A stretch of 64,000 nt of DNA from an uncultured Ruminococcus sp. (GCA_900539465.1 UQCF01000001.1:62001-126000); one strand, 5' to 3'. Positions 50,219-57,803 are shown, counted from the first letter of the stretch. Numbers and translations: made by a program. Notes: a model not told the origin generated them from the sequence alone.

Positions 50219-50596
50219 GTGATGTGAGCTTGAGAGCTGCCAACCTCTCAAACTGCGGATAGACACATCACAACGGAGCTGTCGCTCCCGTATACGTGCA
50301 AGAATATATTACATCAACGGCAAGAATATGTCAAGCACTTTTTTTCTCTGTGGCTGTGAGCTGTTGCGCCCGGTACGTGTGCTCCCCCGGACGGGGGACG
50401 GGATGGGGTGACCTCTGACGGTAAGAAGCAAGCCGAAAGAAGCAAGGCAGAGCCGCGGCGGTGGCGCGGAGTGGTGCCCGCGAACCTGTGGCGGCGCGGA
50501 ACGTAGCCGCAGCGCAAGCACAGGCGGCAGCCTGTGCGCCTAACACCACGACCGCCGAACGCCGCAGCACTGCCGAAGCTGACGAAAAAAAACGCC
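50219..50596. other. GC-rich non-coding region with nested stem-loops
   Basis: No supported gene. It begins with a nested structure: GTGATGTG (50219-50226) pairs with CACATCAC (50264-50271) and encloses TTGAGAG / CTCTCAA (50230-50236 with 50245-50251); then GGAG / CTCC (50274-50287). Further on are CCCCCGGACGGGGG near 50390 and ACAGGCGGCAGCCTGT near 50520. Position in a rolling-circle element suggests a single-strand origin or a copy-control RNA. Open frames on the minus strand here have no ribosome site and overlap each other. Confidence 0.5.
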
Positions 50597-50611
50597 CTAC
50601 CTACGTAGGAC
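50583..50611 (-). terminator. terminator of the cysteine-rich protein gene
   Basis: On the minus strand, GTCCTAC-GTAG-GTAGGGC is followed by GTTTTTTTT. It overlaps the stop codon of the gene. Confidence 0.88.
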
Positions 50612-51037
50612 GTATTTATAAAATCTTTTGCGCGCTTCTTCTGCTTCGTAGCTGCCATTGTAGTTTTGCTCCGCTGTGGCAAGATAATTGTCAAGCTCTT
50701 TTTGCAGAGAGTAGGCGAACGCCGCAAGGCGTGTTGCGTACTGTTCTACCCATATGCCTTGCGCTATCTCGTTAAGCTCGTTTATTGTGCGAGCTACTAT
50801 TTGTTGTACTTCTGCAAACTTGACATCACGCGGCAGCCAGTTTGCACAGTCTGCGCCAAACCACGGAGCAGGCGCGGCAGGCTTGCAAAACTGCGTGTCA
50901 CGGCGTGCGCAGTGTTGGCAGTCGCAAGGCTTGCGCGATAAATCCCATAGCGGCACCCATTCTACCTCTCCTGTGATTTCGTCAAGCTCTCGCTTGTAGC
51001 TTATTGTTCTTTTTTCTGATTTTGCATATTTTGACAT
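50597..51037 (-). CDS. unknown cysteine-rich element protein
   Basis: Not recognised. It has 146 residues and no membrane helix. The N-terminal third has five Cys in a pattern that could bind zinc (CDCQHC at about 38-43, then FC near 51 and DC near 63). The C-terminal half is helical (EVQQIVARTINELNEIAQGI, TRLAAFAYSLQKELDNYLAT) and ends in basic residues. The ATG follows GGAAGGAG, a strong site, and a terminator overlaps its stop, so it is a genuine expressed gene. It is the only cargo gene of the element, transcribed opposite to rep and the integrase. Confidence 0.65.
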   Translation of the reverse strand: MSKYAKSEKRTISYKRELDEITGEVEWVPLWDLSRKPCDCQHCARRDTQFCKPAAPAPWFGADCANWLPRDVKFAEVQQIVARTINELNEIAQGIWVEQYATRLAAFAYSLQKELDNYLATAEQNYNGSYEAEEARKRFYKYVLRR

Positions 51038-51073
51038 GATATGCGCTCCTTCCGTTTCTTCTCGCGTGGCCGC

Positions 51074-51123
51074 GCGTAGTCAAGGGCGGCGGCTTGCCGC
51101 CGTGCATTTACCCTTGACCGCGT
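51074..51123. repeat. large inverted repeat near the right end of the element
   Basis: GTCAAGGG (51079-51086) pairs with CCCTTGAC (51111-51118), extended by CGCG on both sides with a two-base bulge, and encloses GGCGGC-TT-GCCGCC. Such a structure fits a single-strand origin or a regulatory hairpin. Confidence 0.6.
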
Positions 51124-51202
51124 GGTACAATGAGAAGTGCGGAAGGCAGAAGCGCAGAGAGAGCGAAGCAGTGCCGCGCGATATAGTGCGGCACGCTGAG
51201 CG

Positions 51203-51231
51203 TTGACAAAGCGGTTTAGTTGTGGTAGAGT
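51203..51231 (+). promoter_or_regulatory. outward-facing sigma-A promoter at the right end
   Basis: TTGACA, 17 bases, TAGAGT with TGG directly before it (extended -10). It points right, out through attR, against the minus-strand DUF6873 gene. On a closed circle it would point across the joined site into rep, 48490. Confidence 0.6.
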
Positions 51232-51295
51232 TTAAAAAAAAATACTGAAAGGCGGTGCAAGCGGATAGATAGCCCCGTCTGCGAAGTGGAATAGT

Positions 51296-51313
51296 ACAAA
51301 ATACCTATTTTGT
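51296..51313. repeat. inverted repeat, recombinase-site-like
   Basis: ACAAAAT-ACCT-ATTTTGT, a perfect 7-base inverted repeat. The same arms with spacer GAAA occur at 51344-51361 across attR, and with spacer GATGT across attL, so this is an extra copy about 48 bases inside the right end. Confidence 0.65.
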
Positions 51314-51330
51314 AAGCTAAAGCGGTGATT

Positions 51331-51352
51331 TCGTAGAAATTATACAAAATGA
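51331..51352 (+). repeat. right attachment site (attR candidate)
   Basis: TCGTAGAAATTATACAAAATGA, 21 of 22 bases identical to attL. It extends into a longer inverted repeat AAATTATACAAAAT / ATTTTGTATAATTT. Confidence 0.7.
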
Positions 51353-51387
51353 AAATTTTGTATAATTTAGGGGAGGGATAACAAAAA

Positions 51388-52149
51388 TTATATATGTTTG
51401 AGCTCTGTGAGCGGTATTATGCCGCCAATATCGGTTAAAGGCTGATTTTCTATTATAACAGGCTCTACATTATGTTTTGATAAAAAGTCTGTTATCTTAT
51501 TGCAGTCACTGTGCATATTTATATCACCGTTAAAAAATAATTTATCTGCATCAATCAGTCCACAGCATCCGCCGATAAATCCGTAATCAAATCCGTCTAA
51601 TTTAACAGAACCTTTGCTGACTAAAATGCAGTCGATTTCATTTTGATTGGCTAAAGCATAAATTGATTCATCATCGGTTATAATTGCATTTTGATTAACT
51701 AAGCATATCGAGCATTTAGTATAGCCTTGATTGGTGCACAAAACTTTAATATTGTCTTTATGAGCTTTGCCGATAACTTCTTCCGATACCGTTTTGGGAT
51801 TGCAGAGAAGCTTATCTTTTAACATTACGGCATTTAAAAGTGAGTCATTCGGATACGGTGAGGATACTATATCATCAATATATTTTATGCTGTACCCTAT
51901 TGTTAAAAATTTAACAAGATTATCAATTTGAGATATATCTAAAAAGACTTCTCCTTTTGCAAAACCGAACACAAGCATATCAGTATGAAAAGCAACTCTT
52001 TTATCAAGATTTTGGCTCGGTATTGTTATAATAGGTTCTATACCCAAACCGATTAACTTTTTTACGGCTTGCGGTGAATAATCGCTTATTGCCACATGGC
52101 ATACTTTGCTTTGAGGAAGACCCGGATTTTTTAATGCCGTGAAATTCAT
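51388..52149 (-). CDS. DUF6873 family, GME-fold protein
   Basis: Cytoplasmic protein of 253 residues. It resembles the DUF6873 group, which adopts the five-bladed fold of arginine deiminase and dimethylargininase; visible pieces are CSICLVNQNAIITDDESI, GFIGGCCGLIDADKLFFNGDI (quoted in part) and HSDC. A late Cys and His are present, but enzymatic activity is unproven. It follows radA by 14 bases in the same direction. Downstream it is cut off from xerD by the integrated element. Confidence 0.65.
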   Translation of the reverse strand: MNFTALKNPGLPQSKVCHVAISDYSPQAVKKLIGLGIEPIITIPSQNLDKRVAFHTDMLVFGFAKGEVFLDISQIDNLVKFLTIGYSIKYIDDIVSSPYPNDSLLNAVMLKDKLLCNPKTVSEEVIGKAHKDNIKVLCTNQGYTKCSICLVNQNAIITDDESIYALANQNEIDCILVSKGSVKLDGFDYGFIGGCCGLIDADKLFFNGDINMHSDCNKITDFLSKHNVEPVIIENQPLTDIGGIIPLTELKHI

Positions 52150-52163
52150 AGCCCTCTCCCCTT

Positions 52164-53537
52164 TTACATTGCCGCTTCAAATGCGGCTCTTATTGTGCGT
52201 GAGGGAATTATCTCTATACCGCAATTTAAAACGTTAGGGCGAAGATTTTTAAAGTTATGATAAGGCACAATACATTTTTTAAAGCCGAGCCTTGCGGCTT
52301 CTTTTATCCTTTGCTCACAGTTACCGACGGCTCTTATCTCACCGCCGAGACCGATTTCGCCGAATGCGATAACATCTTCGGCTATCGGAACATCCTTGAG
52401 CCCCGACACGAGTGCCATGGCAACGGATAAATCCGATGCAGGCTCATCAATTTTAAGTCCGCCGGCAATGTTGATATAAGCATCTGTATTTCCGAAGAAA
52501 TAGCCTGCTCTTTTTTCAAGAACAGCTATTAAAAGAGAAAGTCTGTTATAATCAAAACCTGTTGCCATTCGTCTCGGTATTCCGAAATTTGTGGAGGTTA
52601 CAAGTGCCTGAACTTCTGCCAAAATCGGCCTTGAACCCTCCATAACGCAAGCAACGCAGGAACCCGAAGTATTTTTCGGCCGACCGGAAATGAGCATCAT
52701 AGACGGATTTTCGACATCATGCAGACCTGTATCGAGCATTTCAAACACGCCGATTTCGTTGGTTGAGCCGTATCTGTTTTTAACCGCTCTGAGTATTCGG
52801 TAAGACATATGTCTTTCTCCCTCAAAATATAGCACAGCGTCAACAGCGTGTTCAAGAACTTTTGGTCCTGCAATGTTGCCGTCCTTGTTGACATGGCCGA
52901 CAATAATTATGGGAATATTAAGACCTTTTGCGGTAACCATAAGCATATTGGTGCACTCCCGCACCTGGGTGATACTGCCTGAGGACGAACTAAGCTCTGC
53001 GATATTCATTGTCTGAATTGAGTCAATTATAACTAAATTAGGCTTGTCCGTTCTTATATAATCGCAAACAGCTTCAACATCCGTGTCACAAATAAGCTCT
53101 AAATTCGGCGTATCAACACCGAGTCTATCGGCGCGCAGTTTTATCTGACTTGCAGATTCTTCTCCCGAAACATAAAGAATACGAAGATTTTCGCCTATAT
53201 GCTGGCATATTTGAAGAAGTATGGTAGACTTTCCTATTCCGGGGTCACCGCTTAAAAGAACAAGCGAACCTTTGACAATTCCACCGCCAAGTACGCGGTC
53301 AAGCTCTTGAAGTCCCGTTTTGTACCTTATTTCGTCATGCCCCGAAATGCTGTTTAAATATGACGGCTGCAAATTACTTCTTTTGCTTGAGGAAGAGCCT
53401 TTGGATGCGGGAGCCGATACTTTTACCTCTTCGCTGAGGGTGTTCCATTCGCCGCAGCCCGGGCACTGTCCGTACCATTTTATTGTTTCGTAGCCACATT
53501 CCGAGCAAACGTATATACTTTTATTTTTTGCCGTCAT
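52164..53537 (-). CDS. radA: DNA repair protein RadA
   Basis: RecA-like ATPase that promotes branch migration in recombination, 457 residues. The N-terminal zinc finger is CSECGYETIKWYGQCPGCGEW (two CXXC pairs), the Walker A motif GDPGIGKST is near 92-100, the RadA-specific KNRYGSTNEIG lies in the middle, and a Lon-like C-terminal domain follows. ATG 53537 has AAGGTG upstream and comes 5 bases after the cwlD stop, so they form one operon. Confidence 0.96.
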   Translation of the reverse strand: MTAKNKSIYVCSECGYETIKWYGQCPGCGEWNTLSEEVKVSAPASKGSSSSKRSNLQPSYLNSISGHDEIRYKTGLQELDRVLGGGIVKGSLVLLSGDPGIGKSTILLQICQHIGENLRILYVSGEESASQIKLRADRLGVDTPNLELICDTDVEAVCDYIRTDKPNLVIIDSIQTMNIAELSSSSGSITQVRECTNMLMVTAKGLNIPIIIVGHVNKDGNIAGPKVLEHAVDAVLYFEGERHMSYRILRAVKNRYGSTNEIGVFEMLDTGLHDVENPSMMLISGRPKNTSGSCVACVMEGSRPILAEVQALVTSTNFGIPRRMATGFDYNRLSLLIAVLEKRAGYFFGNTDAYINIAGGLKIDEPASDLSVAMALVSGLKDVPIAEDVIAFGEIGLGGEIRAVGNCEQRIKEAARLGFKKCIVPYHNFKNLRPNVLNCGIEIIPSRTIRAAFEAAM

Positions 53538-53542
53538 TTGTT

Positions 53543-54262
53543 TCACCTTGACTTATAATATTTTATTATTCCGTCCGCTATTGACAAAGCAAGCTTTTTT
53601 TGATAGCTTTCGTTTTTCAATTTGTTTAAATCGTTATAGTTTGAAATAAATCCGCATTCAACCATCACGGACGGTATTTTTGAATGATACAGTAAATATA
53701 TCTCTGTGCCGGATTTTTTTATCTGCCTTTTATTGTTCGGGTCTGTATTTTTGACTATTGACGTTTGAATATTTTGCGCCAAATCTTTACTCAAAGCATT
53801 ATTTTTTGAGTAAAAAACCTGCGTACCGTATATAGAGCCGTTTGAGTAATGATTTTGATGTATGCTGACAAAAACAGCATCGGGATTTTGCAAAATAATT
53901 TTTTCTCTGTTATGTATATCTGACACCTTTTGCTGACGTACTGTATTTGCAGAGGGATCATGAATTGATTTGTCGTCTTTTCTTGTCATTATAACATTAT
54001 AACCGTAGGTTTTAAGAACTGACTCTAATTTTAATGCGATTTTTAGGTTAATTTCTTTTTCAACGGTTCCGTCCGCACCTATTGAGCCGCCGTCCATTCC
54101 GCCATGACCGGCATCAACAATTATTGTTTTTTGCGACAATGCAGAATTTGAAGAAACCGAAGCAGTCTCATTACAATATGCAGTATAAGTAAAAAACAAA
54201 ATTGCCGTGATAAAAAAAATCACAAGAATAATACCAACTAAAATGTTAAATTTAATTTTCAT
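53543..54262 (-). CDS. cwlD: N-acetylmuramoyl-L-alanine amidase, CwlD type
   Basis: Zinc amidase of 239 residues with an N-terminal membrane anchor (about 5-25). The Amidase_3 domain shows IIVDAGHGGMDGGSIG, EKEINLKIAL (Glu ligand), VFVSIHQNHY (His) and the late VMVECGFISN (catalytic Glu). CwlD starts muramic-lactam synthesis in spore cortex, which fits the other sporulation genes; a vegetative amidase is possible. ATG 54262 follows AGGGGG with better spacing than ATG 54268. Confidence 0.85.
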   Translation of the reverse strand: MKIKFNILVGIILVIFFITAILFFTYTAYCNETASVSSNSALSQKTIIVDAGHGGMDGGSIGADGTVEKEINLKIALKLESVLKTYGYNVIMTRKDDKSIHDPSANTVRQQKVSDIHNREKIILQNPDAVFVSIHQNHYSNGSIYGTQVFYSKNNALSKDLAQNIQTSIVKNTDPNNKRQIKKSGTEIYLLYHSKIPSVMVECGFISNYNDLNKLKNESYQKKLALSIADGIIKYYKSR

Positions 54263-54308
54263 AAGCACATCCCCCTACATATTACTATTATGCGGGAATG
54301 GTTTAACT

Positions 54309-54659
54309 ATGAAAAACAAAGCAAAATATGCAGTCGGTTTTATAATAGGAGTAATAAACTCCCTCGTCGGAGCATGCGGCGGGATAATAACCGTAGCTGC
54401 ATTAAAAAAAGACGGAATGGAACAAACCGCAGCGCATGCAAACGCCATTGCAATAATTTTGCCGCTGACGGTTATAAGCTCGGTGTTTTATATTTATAAC
54501 GGATATGTCAATATACCCGACACTTTGATTTTTATACCCGGCGGCGTTGCCGGTGCGGTAGTCGGAGGGCTTATCTTACCTAAAATTCCCCAAAAAATAC
54601 TTAAAAAACTTTTTGCATTATTTATTATTTGGGCAGGAGTCAGGATGATAATAAAATGA
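54309..54659 (+). CDS. TSUP family (TauE/SafE) half-transporter, first part
   Basis: Membrane protein of 116 residues with about four helices. It matches one half of a TSUP sulfite/organo-anion exporter: GVINSLVGACGGIITVAAL is the conserved G-rich first repeat, and GGVAGAVVGGLIL the second region. Full-length TSUP proteins have about 250 residues and two such halves. The next gene, overlapping by ATGA, encodes the other half. Substrate unknown. The ribosome site is weak. Confidence 0.78.
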   Translation: MKNKAKYAVGFIIGVINSLVGACGGIITVAALKKDGMEQTAAHANAIAIILPLTVISSVFYIYNGYVNIPDTLIFIPGGVAGAVVGGLILPKIPQKILKKLFALFIIWAGVRMIIK

Positions 54660-55036
54660 TAATTTGGAATATAATAGCATCATTTTTTGCGGGAATCCTC
54701 GGAGCAATGGGATTTGGCGGAGGCGGAGTTTTAATAATATATCTGACCGCGATTTTAAATATTAAGCAAATCACATCTCAGGGAATAAACTTAATATTTT
54801 TTATTCCGTCGGCAATCATTGCTTTAATTATACACATAAAAAATAAGCTGATTGATTTTAAAAAGATACTGCCGTTTTTAATTTCTGCCATACCGGGAGT
54901 TGCACTGGGGCTCTACCTGACAACTGTAATAAGCAACAAAACATTAGCTAAAATTTTTGGAGGAATACTTATTCTAATGGGACTGAGAGAGTTATTTTCT
55001 TCAAATAAAAAAGATACGAAAAATAGCCATAACTAA
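54656..55036 (+). CDS. TSUP family (TauE/SafE) half-transporter, second part
   Basis: Membrane protein of 126 residues with about four helices. It has the same repeat signature, FAGILGAMGFGGGGVLIIYL, and then TSQGINLIFFIPSAIIALI. Translation is coupled to the first half through an ATGA overlap, so both halves are probably made in equal amounts and assemble into one transporter. The stop lies inside a bidirectional terminator. Confidence 0.8.
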   Translation: MIIWNIIASFFAGILGAMGFGGGGVLIIYLTAILNIKQITSQGINLIFFIPSAIIALIIHIKNKLIDFKKILPFLISAIPGVALGLYLTTVISNKTLAKIFGGILILMGLRELFSSNKKDTKNSHN

Positions 55037-55053
55037 GCTATGGCTATTTTTTT
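55016..55053. terminator. bidirectional terminator, TSUP pair and ruvX
   Basis: Stem TAGCCAT / ATGGCTA with T8 on the plus strand and TTTTT on the minus strand; it includes both stop codons. Confidence 0.85.
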
Positions 55054-55469
55054 TCTGTATTTTTTCTGTACGCGAGGTAATCCTGCAAAATTATTACGGC
55101 AGAAACCGCGTCAACAATATTTTTTCTTTTTTGCCCTCTCGTGTTTGTATTGTTTAAAAAACTGTGTGCAGAAACAGTTGTAAGCCTTTCGTCCCACGTT
55201 ACTGTTTTAACAGAGAGTTCCTCCTCAAGTCTTTGGGCAAATTCAATACACTTTTGCGCCCTCTCCCCTATCGTTGAGTCCATGTTTTTGGGAAGTCCCA
55301 CAACGATAAGCTCGGGAGAGTGCACATTGCATAATTCTTTTATTTTAGCAATTACTTTCGGCTCATAATTGCTGTGAATAACATCTACCGGTGAAGCAAG
55401 AAGCTCCAGCGGGTCGCAAACGGCTATTCCTGTTCTGGCGTCACCGTAATCAACGGACATAATAACCAT
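55044..55469 (-). CDS. ruvX: Holliday-junction-resolvase-like protein RuvX (YqgF)
   Basis: RNase-H-fold nuclease of 141 residues, thought to act in 16S rRNA 5' end maturation and possibly recombination. Acidic catalytic motifs are visible: MSVDYGDARTGIAVCDP near 4-20, IVVGLPKNMDSTIGERA in the middle and TWDERLTT plus the late DAVSAVIILQDYL. GGGGGA precedes ATG 55469, which starts immediately after the PBP1A stop, so it is the last gene of the envelope cluster. Confidence 0.92.
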   Translation of the reverse strand: MVIMSVDYGDARTGIAVCDPLELLASPVDVIHSNYEPKVIAKIKELCNVHSPELIVVGLPKNMDSTIGERAQKCIEFAQRLEEELSVKTVTWDERLTTVSAHSFLNNTNTRGQKRKNIVDAVSAVIILQDYLAYRKNTEKK

Positions 55470-55470
55470 A

Positions 55471-57771
55471 CTATTCCCCCGCAGCTTCCTGTGCAGCCGA
55501 TGTAGAGGCTACGGATGTATGAGTGGTAGATGTTGTATGTGAATCATTGTTAGAAGCGTTGTTGATGCGCTCATTATCTTCGGCGTCACTTGGTTCGGCA
55601 GAATATGAGCTGCGTCCTCCGTGATTTCCTGTGCAATAGCCCGGCAAATCATCGGCCTTATACCAACCAACAGAGCTTGAGCCCGTTGAATATGATGAAA
55701 GCTTGCCGCAATACGGGCAGTAATATTTTTTAACAATATTACCGTTTGCCTCAAACTCTTTTTGCGGCAAATTCTTATGAATGCGGTTCATCACTTCTCT
55801 GTAAATATCACCCGCAGGGTTGCTGCTTGCATTTATTGTTTTGGGCTTGTCATAACCATACCAAACAGAAGCGAAATAATAAGGTGTTCCGCCGGCAAAC
55901 CAACGGTCTTTGTAATCATCGGTAGTACCTGTTTTTGCAAAAGTTTCAAAGCCGTTAACGCCATAGCCGCGACCTGTTCCGACAGATGATGTGATAACCG
56001 TTTTCATCATTTCACGCATAATATCGGCTGTTTCGGCAGATACTACCTGCTCGCCGCTGTTATTGGTATTGTCAAGAACAATTTCATCGTTGGAATCTGT
56101 AACCTTGTAGTATGAATAAGGCTTAAAATACTTACCGCCGTTGCCGTATGAGCAATATGCCGCGGTCATTTCAAGTGTTGTCATACCGTAAGTCATAGCA
56201 CCGATTGAAAGTGGCGGAAGTGAATTATCGGTGTCTTTAAGTGTTGTAAAGCCCAATTTTTCGGTTAAGAATTTGTATGAGTTGTTGACACCGAGCATTT
56301 CTTTTATTATTCTTGCAGGCACTGTGTTCAACGACCTTGCAAGTGCGTTTTGAACCGTAACCTTGCCGCCGCTGCCGTAGTTACCGCTATAGTTCTTAGG
56401 CCACGGGCGACCGTTTACCGTTGTGCATGATTTATCAAGAATTAAGCTTGACCACGTTATATCGCCGGAGTCAATCGCGGGACCGTAAGCGGAAAGAGGT
56501 TTTATAGTCGATCCGGGAGGTCTCGGAGAATCGGTAGCGCGGTTAAGAATACGGTTGCCCTCTTTTTTGCCGGCCTGACCGATTATCGCAACTACTCTGC
56601 CCTTATAATCCATAATTGTCATAGAAGACTGAGCGTCTTTTTTATCGACAAAGGCTTTTTTGTTAACATATACATCTTCAAGTATCTCTTGAATATCAAG
56701 ATCAACTGCGGTATAAATCTTTAAGCCACCGCCGTATATTTTACCGGACGCTTCGGAATACGAGCACTTTTCTCTCTCCATAAGGTCTGATATTACTTGC
56801 GAAATTACAAAATCAACATAGAAGCTCTGCACTTCTTTATTTTCGTTTTCTTCCTTTTTCTTTTGTTTTGCATCTTTTTTGTCTGTGCTCTCAACATAGT
56901 TTTCACTGTTGGTGAATACGAGTTCGTAATTCAGAGCCTCATCAAATTCTTCTTGGGTTATATAGCCTTCGCTGAGCATACACTCAAGGCAATATTTCAT
57001 TCGCTTTCTGTTATTTTCAGGATGGGATATCGGGTCATAAGAATACGGATATTTTGTTATCGCCGCAATGGTGGCGCACTCCGCAACGTTAAGTTCGCTG
57101 ACATCTTTGCCGAAATAAGTTTCAGCTGCGGTTTGAACACCGTAGCATCCTTTACCGAGATAAAGAGTGTTAAGATATGCTTCAAGAATTACTTTTTTAG
57201 CATCATAGCCTTCTTTGGTATAAGCCTTTTCTATATTCAGAGCAGTCATTATCTCGTGATATTTTCTGACATAGGTAACCTCATTATTGCCGGTTATGTT
57301 TTTAATAAGCTGCTGAGTGATTGTTGAACCGCCTTGGCTGTTATTTTTGAGAAAAACGCCGATTGTGCGAACCCAGTCAACACCGCTGTGTTCGTAAAAG
57401 CGCTTATCCTCAAGAGCAACAAAGGCATTCTGCATATTCTCCGGAATATTTTCAAGGTCAACCCATATTCTGTTTTCCGCTCCGTGCAAGCGCGTAAGCT
57501 CCACAGTCTCGCCTTTTGAGTCTGTTGCATAAAGGAAAGTCGTCTGGTTCAAACTGCTCTTTATGCTTGAGAGTGTTATCGCAGCGTCTCCGTTAATGAA
57601 CGTAAGCAGATTTATACCGACATAGCCGACAACAATAACGCCTGTAAAGACTATGATTGCAAGTATAGATATAAAAACTGCGCCTGCTGTTGAAACAGCA
57701 TTCTTTCTTTTTCGGTTTGTTTTTTTCTTGTTTTTTGCCGCGGCAGGAGCCGAACGGTTGTCTGAACTCAT
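55471..57771 (-). CDS. class A penicillin-binding protein 1A
   Basis: Bifunctional peptidoglycan synthase of 766 residues. A basic N-terminal tail (about 1-25) and one membrane helix come first, then a GT51 glycosyltransferase (ALEDKRFYEHSGVDW, GGSTITQQLIKN) and a transpeptidase with SxxK in GSTIKPLS, SLN, and KTG in FAKTGTTDDYKDRWFAG. The C-terminal tail holds three Cys (CPYCG, then PGYC) in a zinc-knuckle-like pattern and a Ser/Thr/Ala-rich end. AAGGAGG precedes the ATG. It sits between U32 and ruvX. Confidence 0.94.
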   Translation of the reverse strand: MSSDNRSAPAAAKNKKKTNRKRKNAVSTAGAVFISILAIIVFTGVIVVGYVGINLLTFINGDAAITLSSIKSSLNQTTFLYATDSKGETVELTRLHGAENRIWVDLENIPENMQNAFVALEDKRFYEHSGVDWVRTIGVFLKNNSQGGSTITQQLIKNITGNNEVTYVRKYHEIMTALNIEKAYTKEGYDAKKVILEAYLNTLYLGKGCYGVQTAAETYFGKDVSELNVAECATIAAITKYPYSYDPISHPENNRKRMKYCLECMLSEGYITQEEFDEALNYELVFTNSENYVESTDKKDAKQKKKEENENKEVQSFYVDFVISQVISDLMEREKCSYSEASGKIYGGGLKIYTAVDLDIQEILEDVYVNKKAFVDKKDAQSSMTIMDYKGRVVAIIGQAGKKEGNRILNRATDSPRPPGSTIKPLSAYGPAIDSGDITWSSLILDKSCTTVNGRPWPKNYSGNYGSGGKVTVQNALARSLNTVPARIIKEMLGVNNSYKFLTEKLGFTTLKDTDNSLPPLSIGAMTYGMTTLEMTAAYCSYGNGGKYFKPYSYYKVTDSNDEIVLDNTNNSGEQVVSAETADIMREMMKTVITSSVGTGRGYGVNGFETFAKTGTTDDYKDRWFAGGTPYYFASVWYGYDKPKTINASSNPAGDIYREVMNRIHKNLPQKEFEANGNIVKKYYCPYCGKLSSYSTGSSSVGWYKADDLPGYCTGNHGGRSSYSAEPSDAEDNERINNASNNDSHTTSTTHTSVASTSAAQEAAGE

Positions 57772-57803
57772 AAAAACAAAACCTCCTTATATAAATACAT
57801 AAT

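Larger units (their letters stand above)
48309..51352. mobile_element. integrated rolling-circle element with tyrosine recombinase
   Basis: A 3.0-kb unit bounded by a direct repeat (48309-48330 and 51331-51352). It carries a Rep_1-type rolling-circle replication gene, a pC194/pUB110-type nick sequence, a minimal tyrosine recombinase gene, a cysteine-rich protein gene, several strong hairpins and inverted repeats next to the right end. By eye it is richer in G and C than its flanks, especially at 50350-50570 and 51060-51200. It looks like an integrated small plasmid or a minimal integrative element. No mobilisation (relaxase/MOB) gene is visible. Confidence 0.78.

Noticed and set aside
50314..50775. 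Several long overlapping frames on both strands of the GC-rich block in the element
   Set aside because: They overlap each other, lack ribosome sites, and have compositions expected from GC-rich non-coding DNA.
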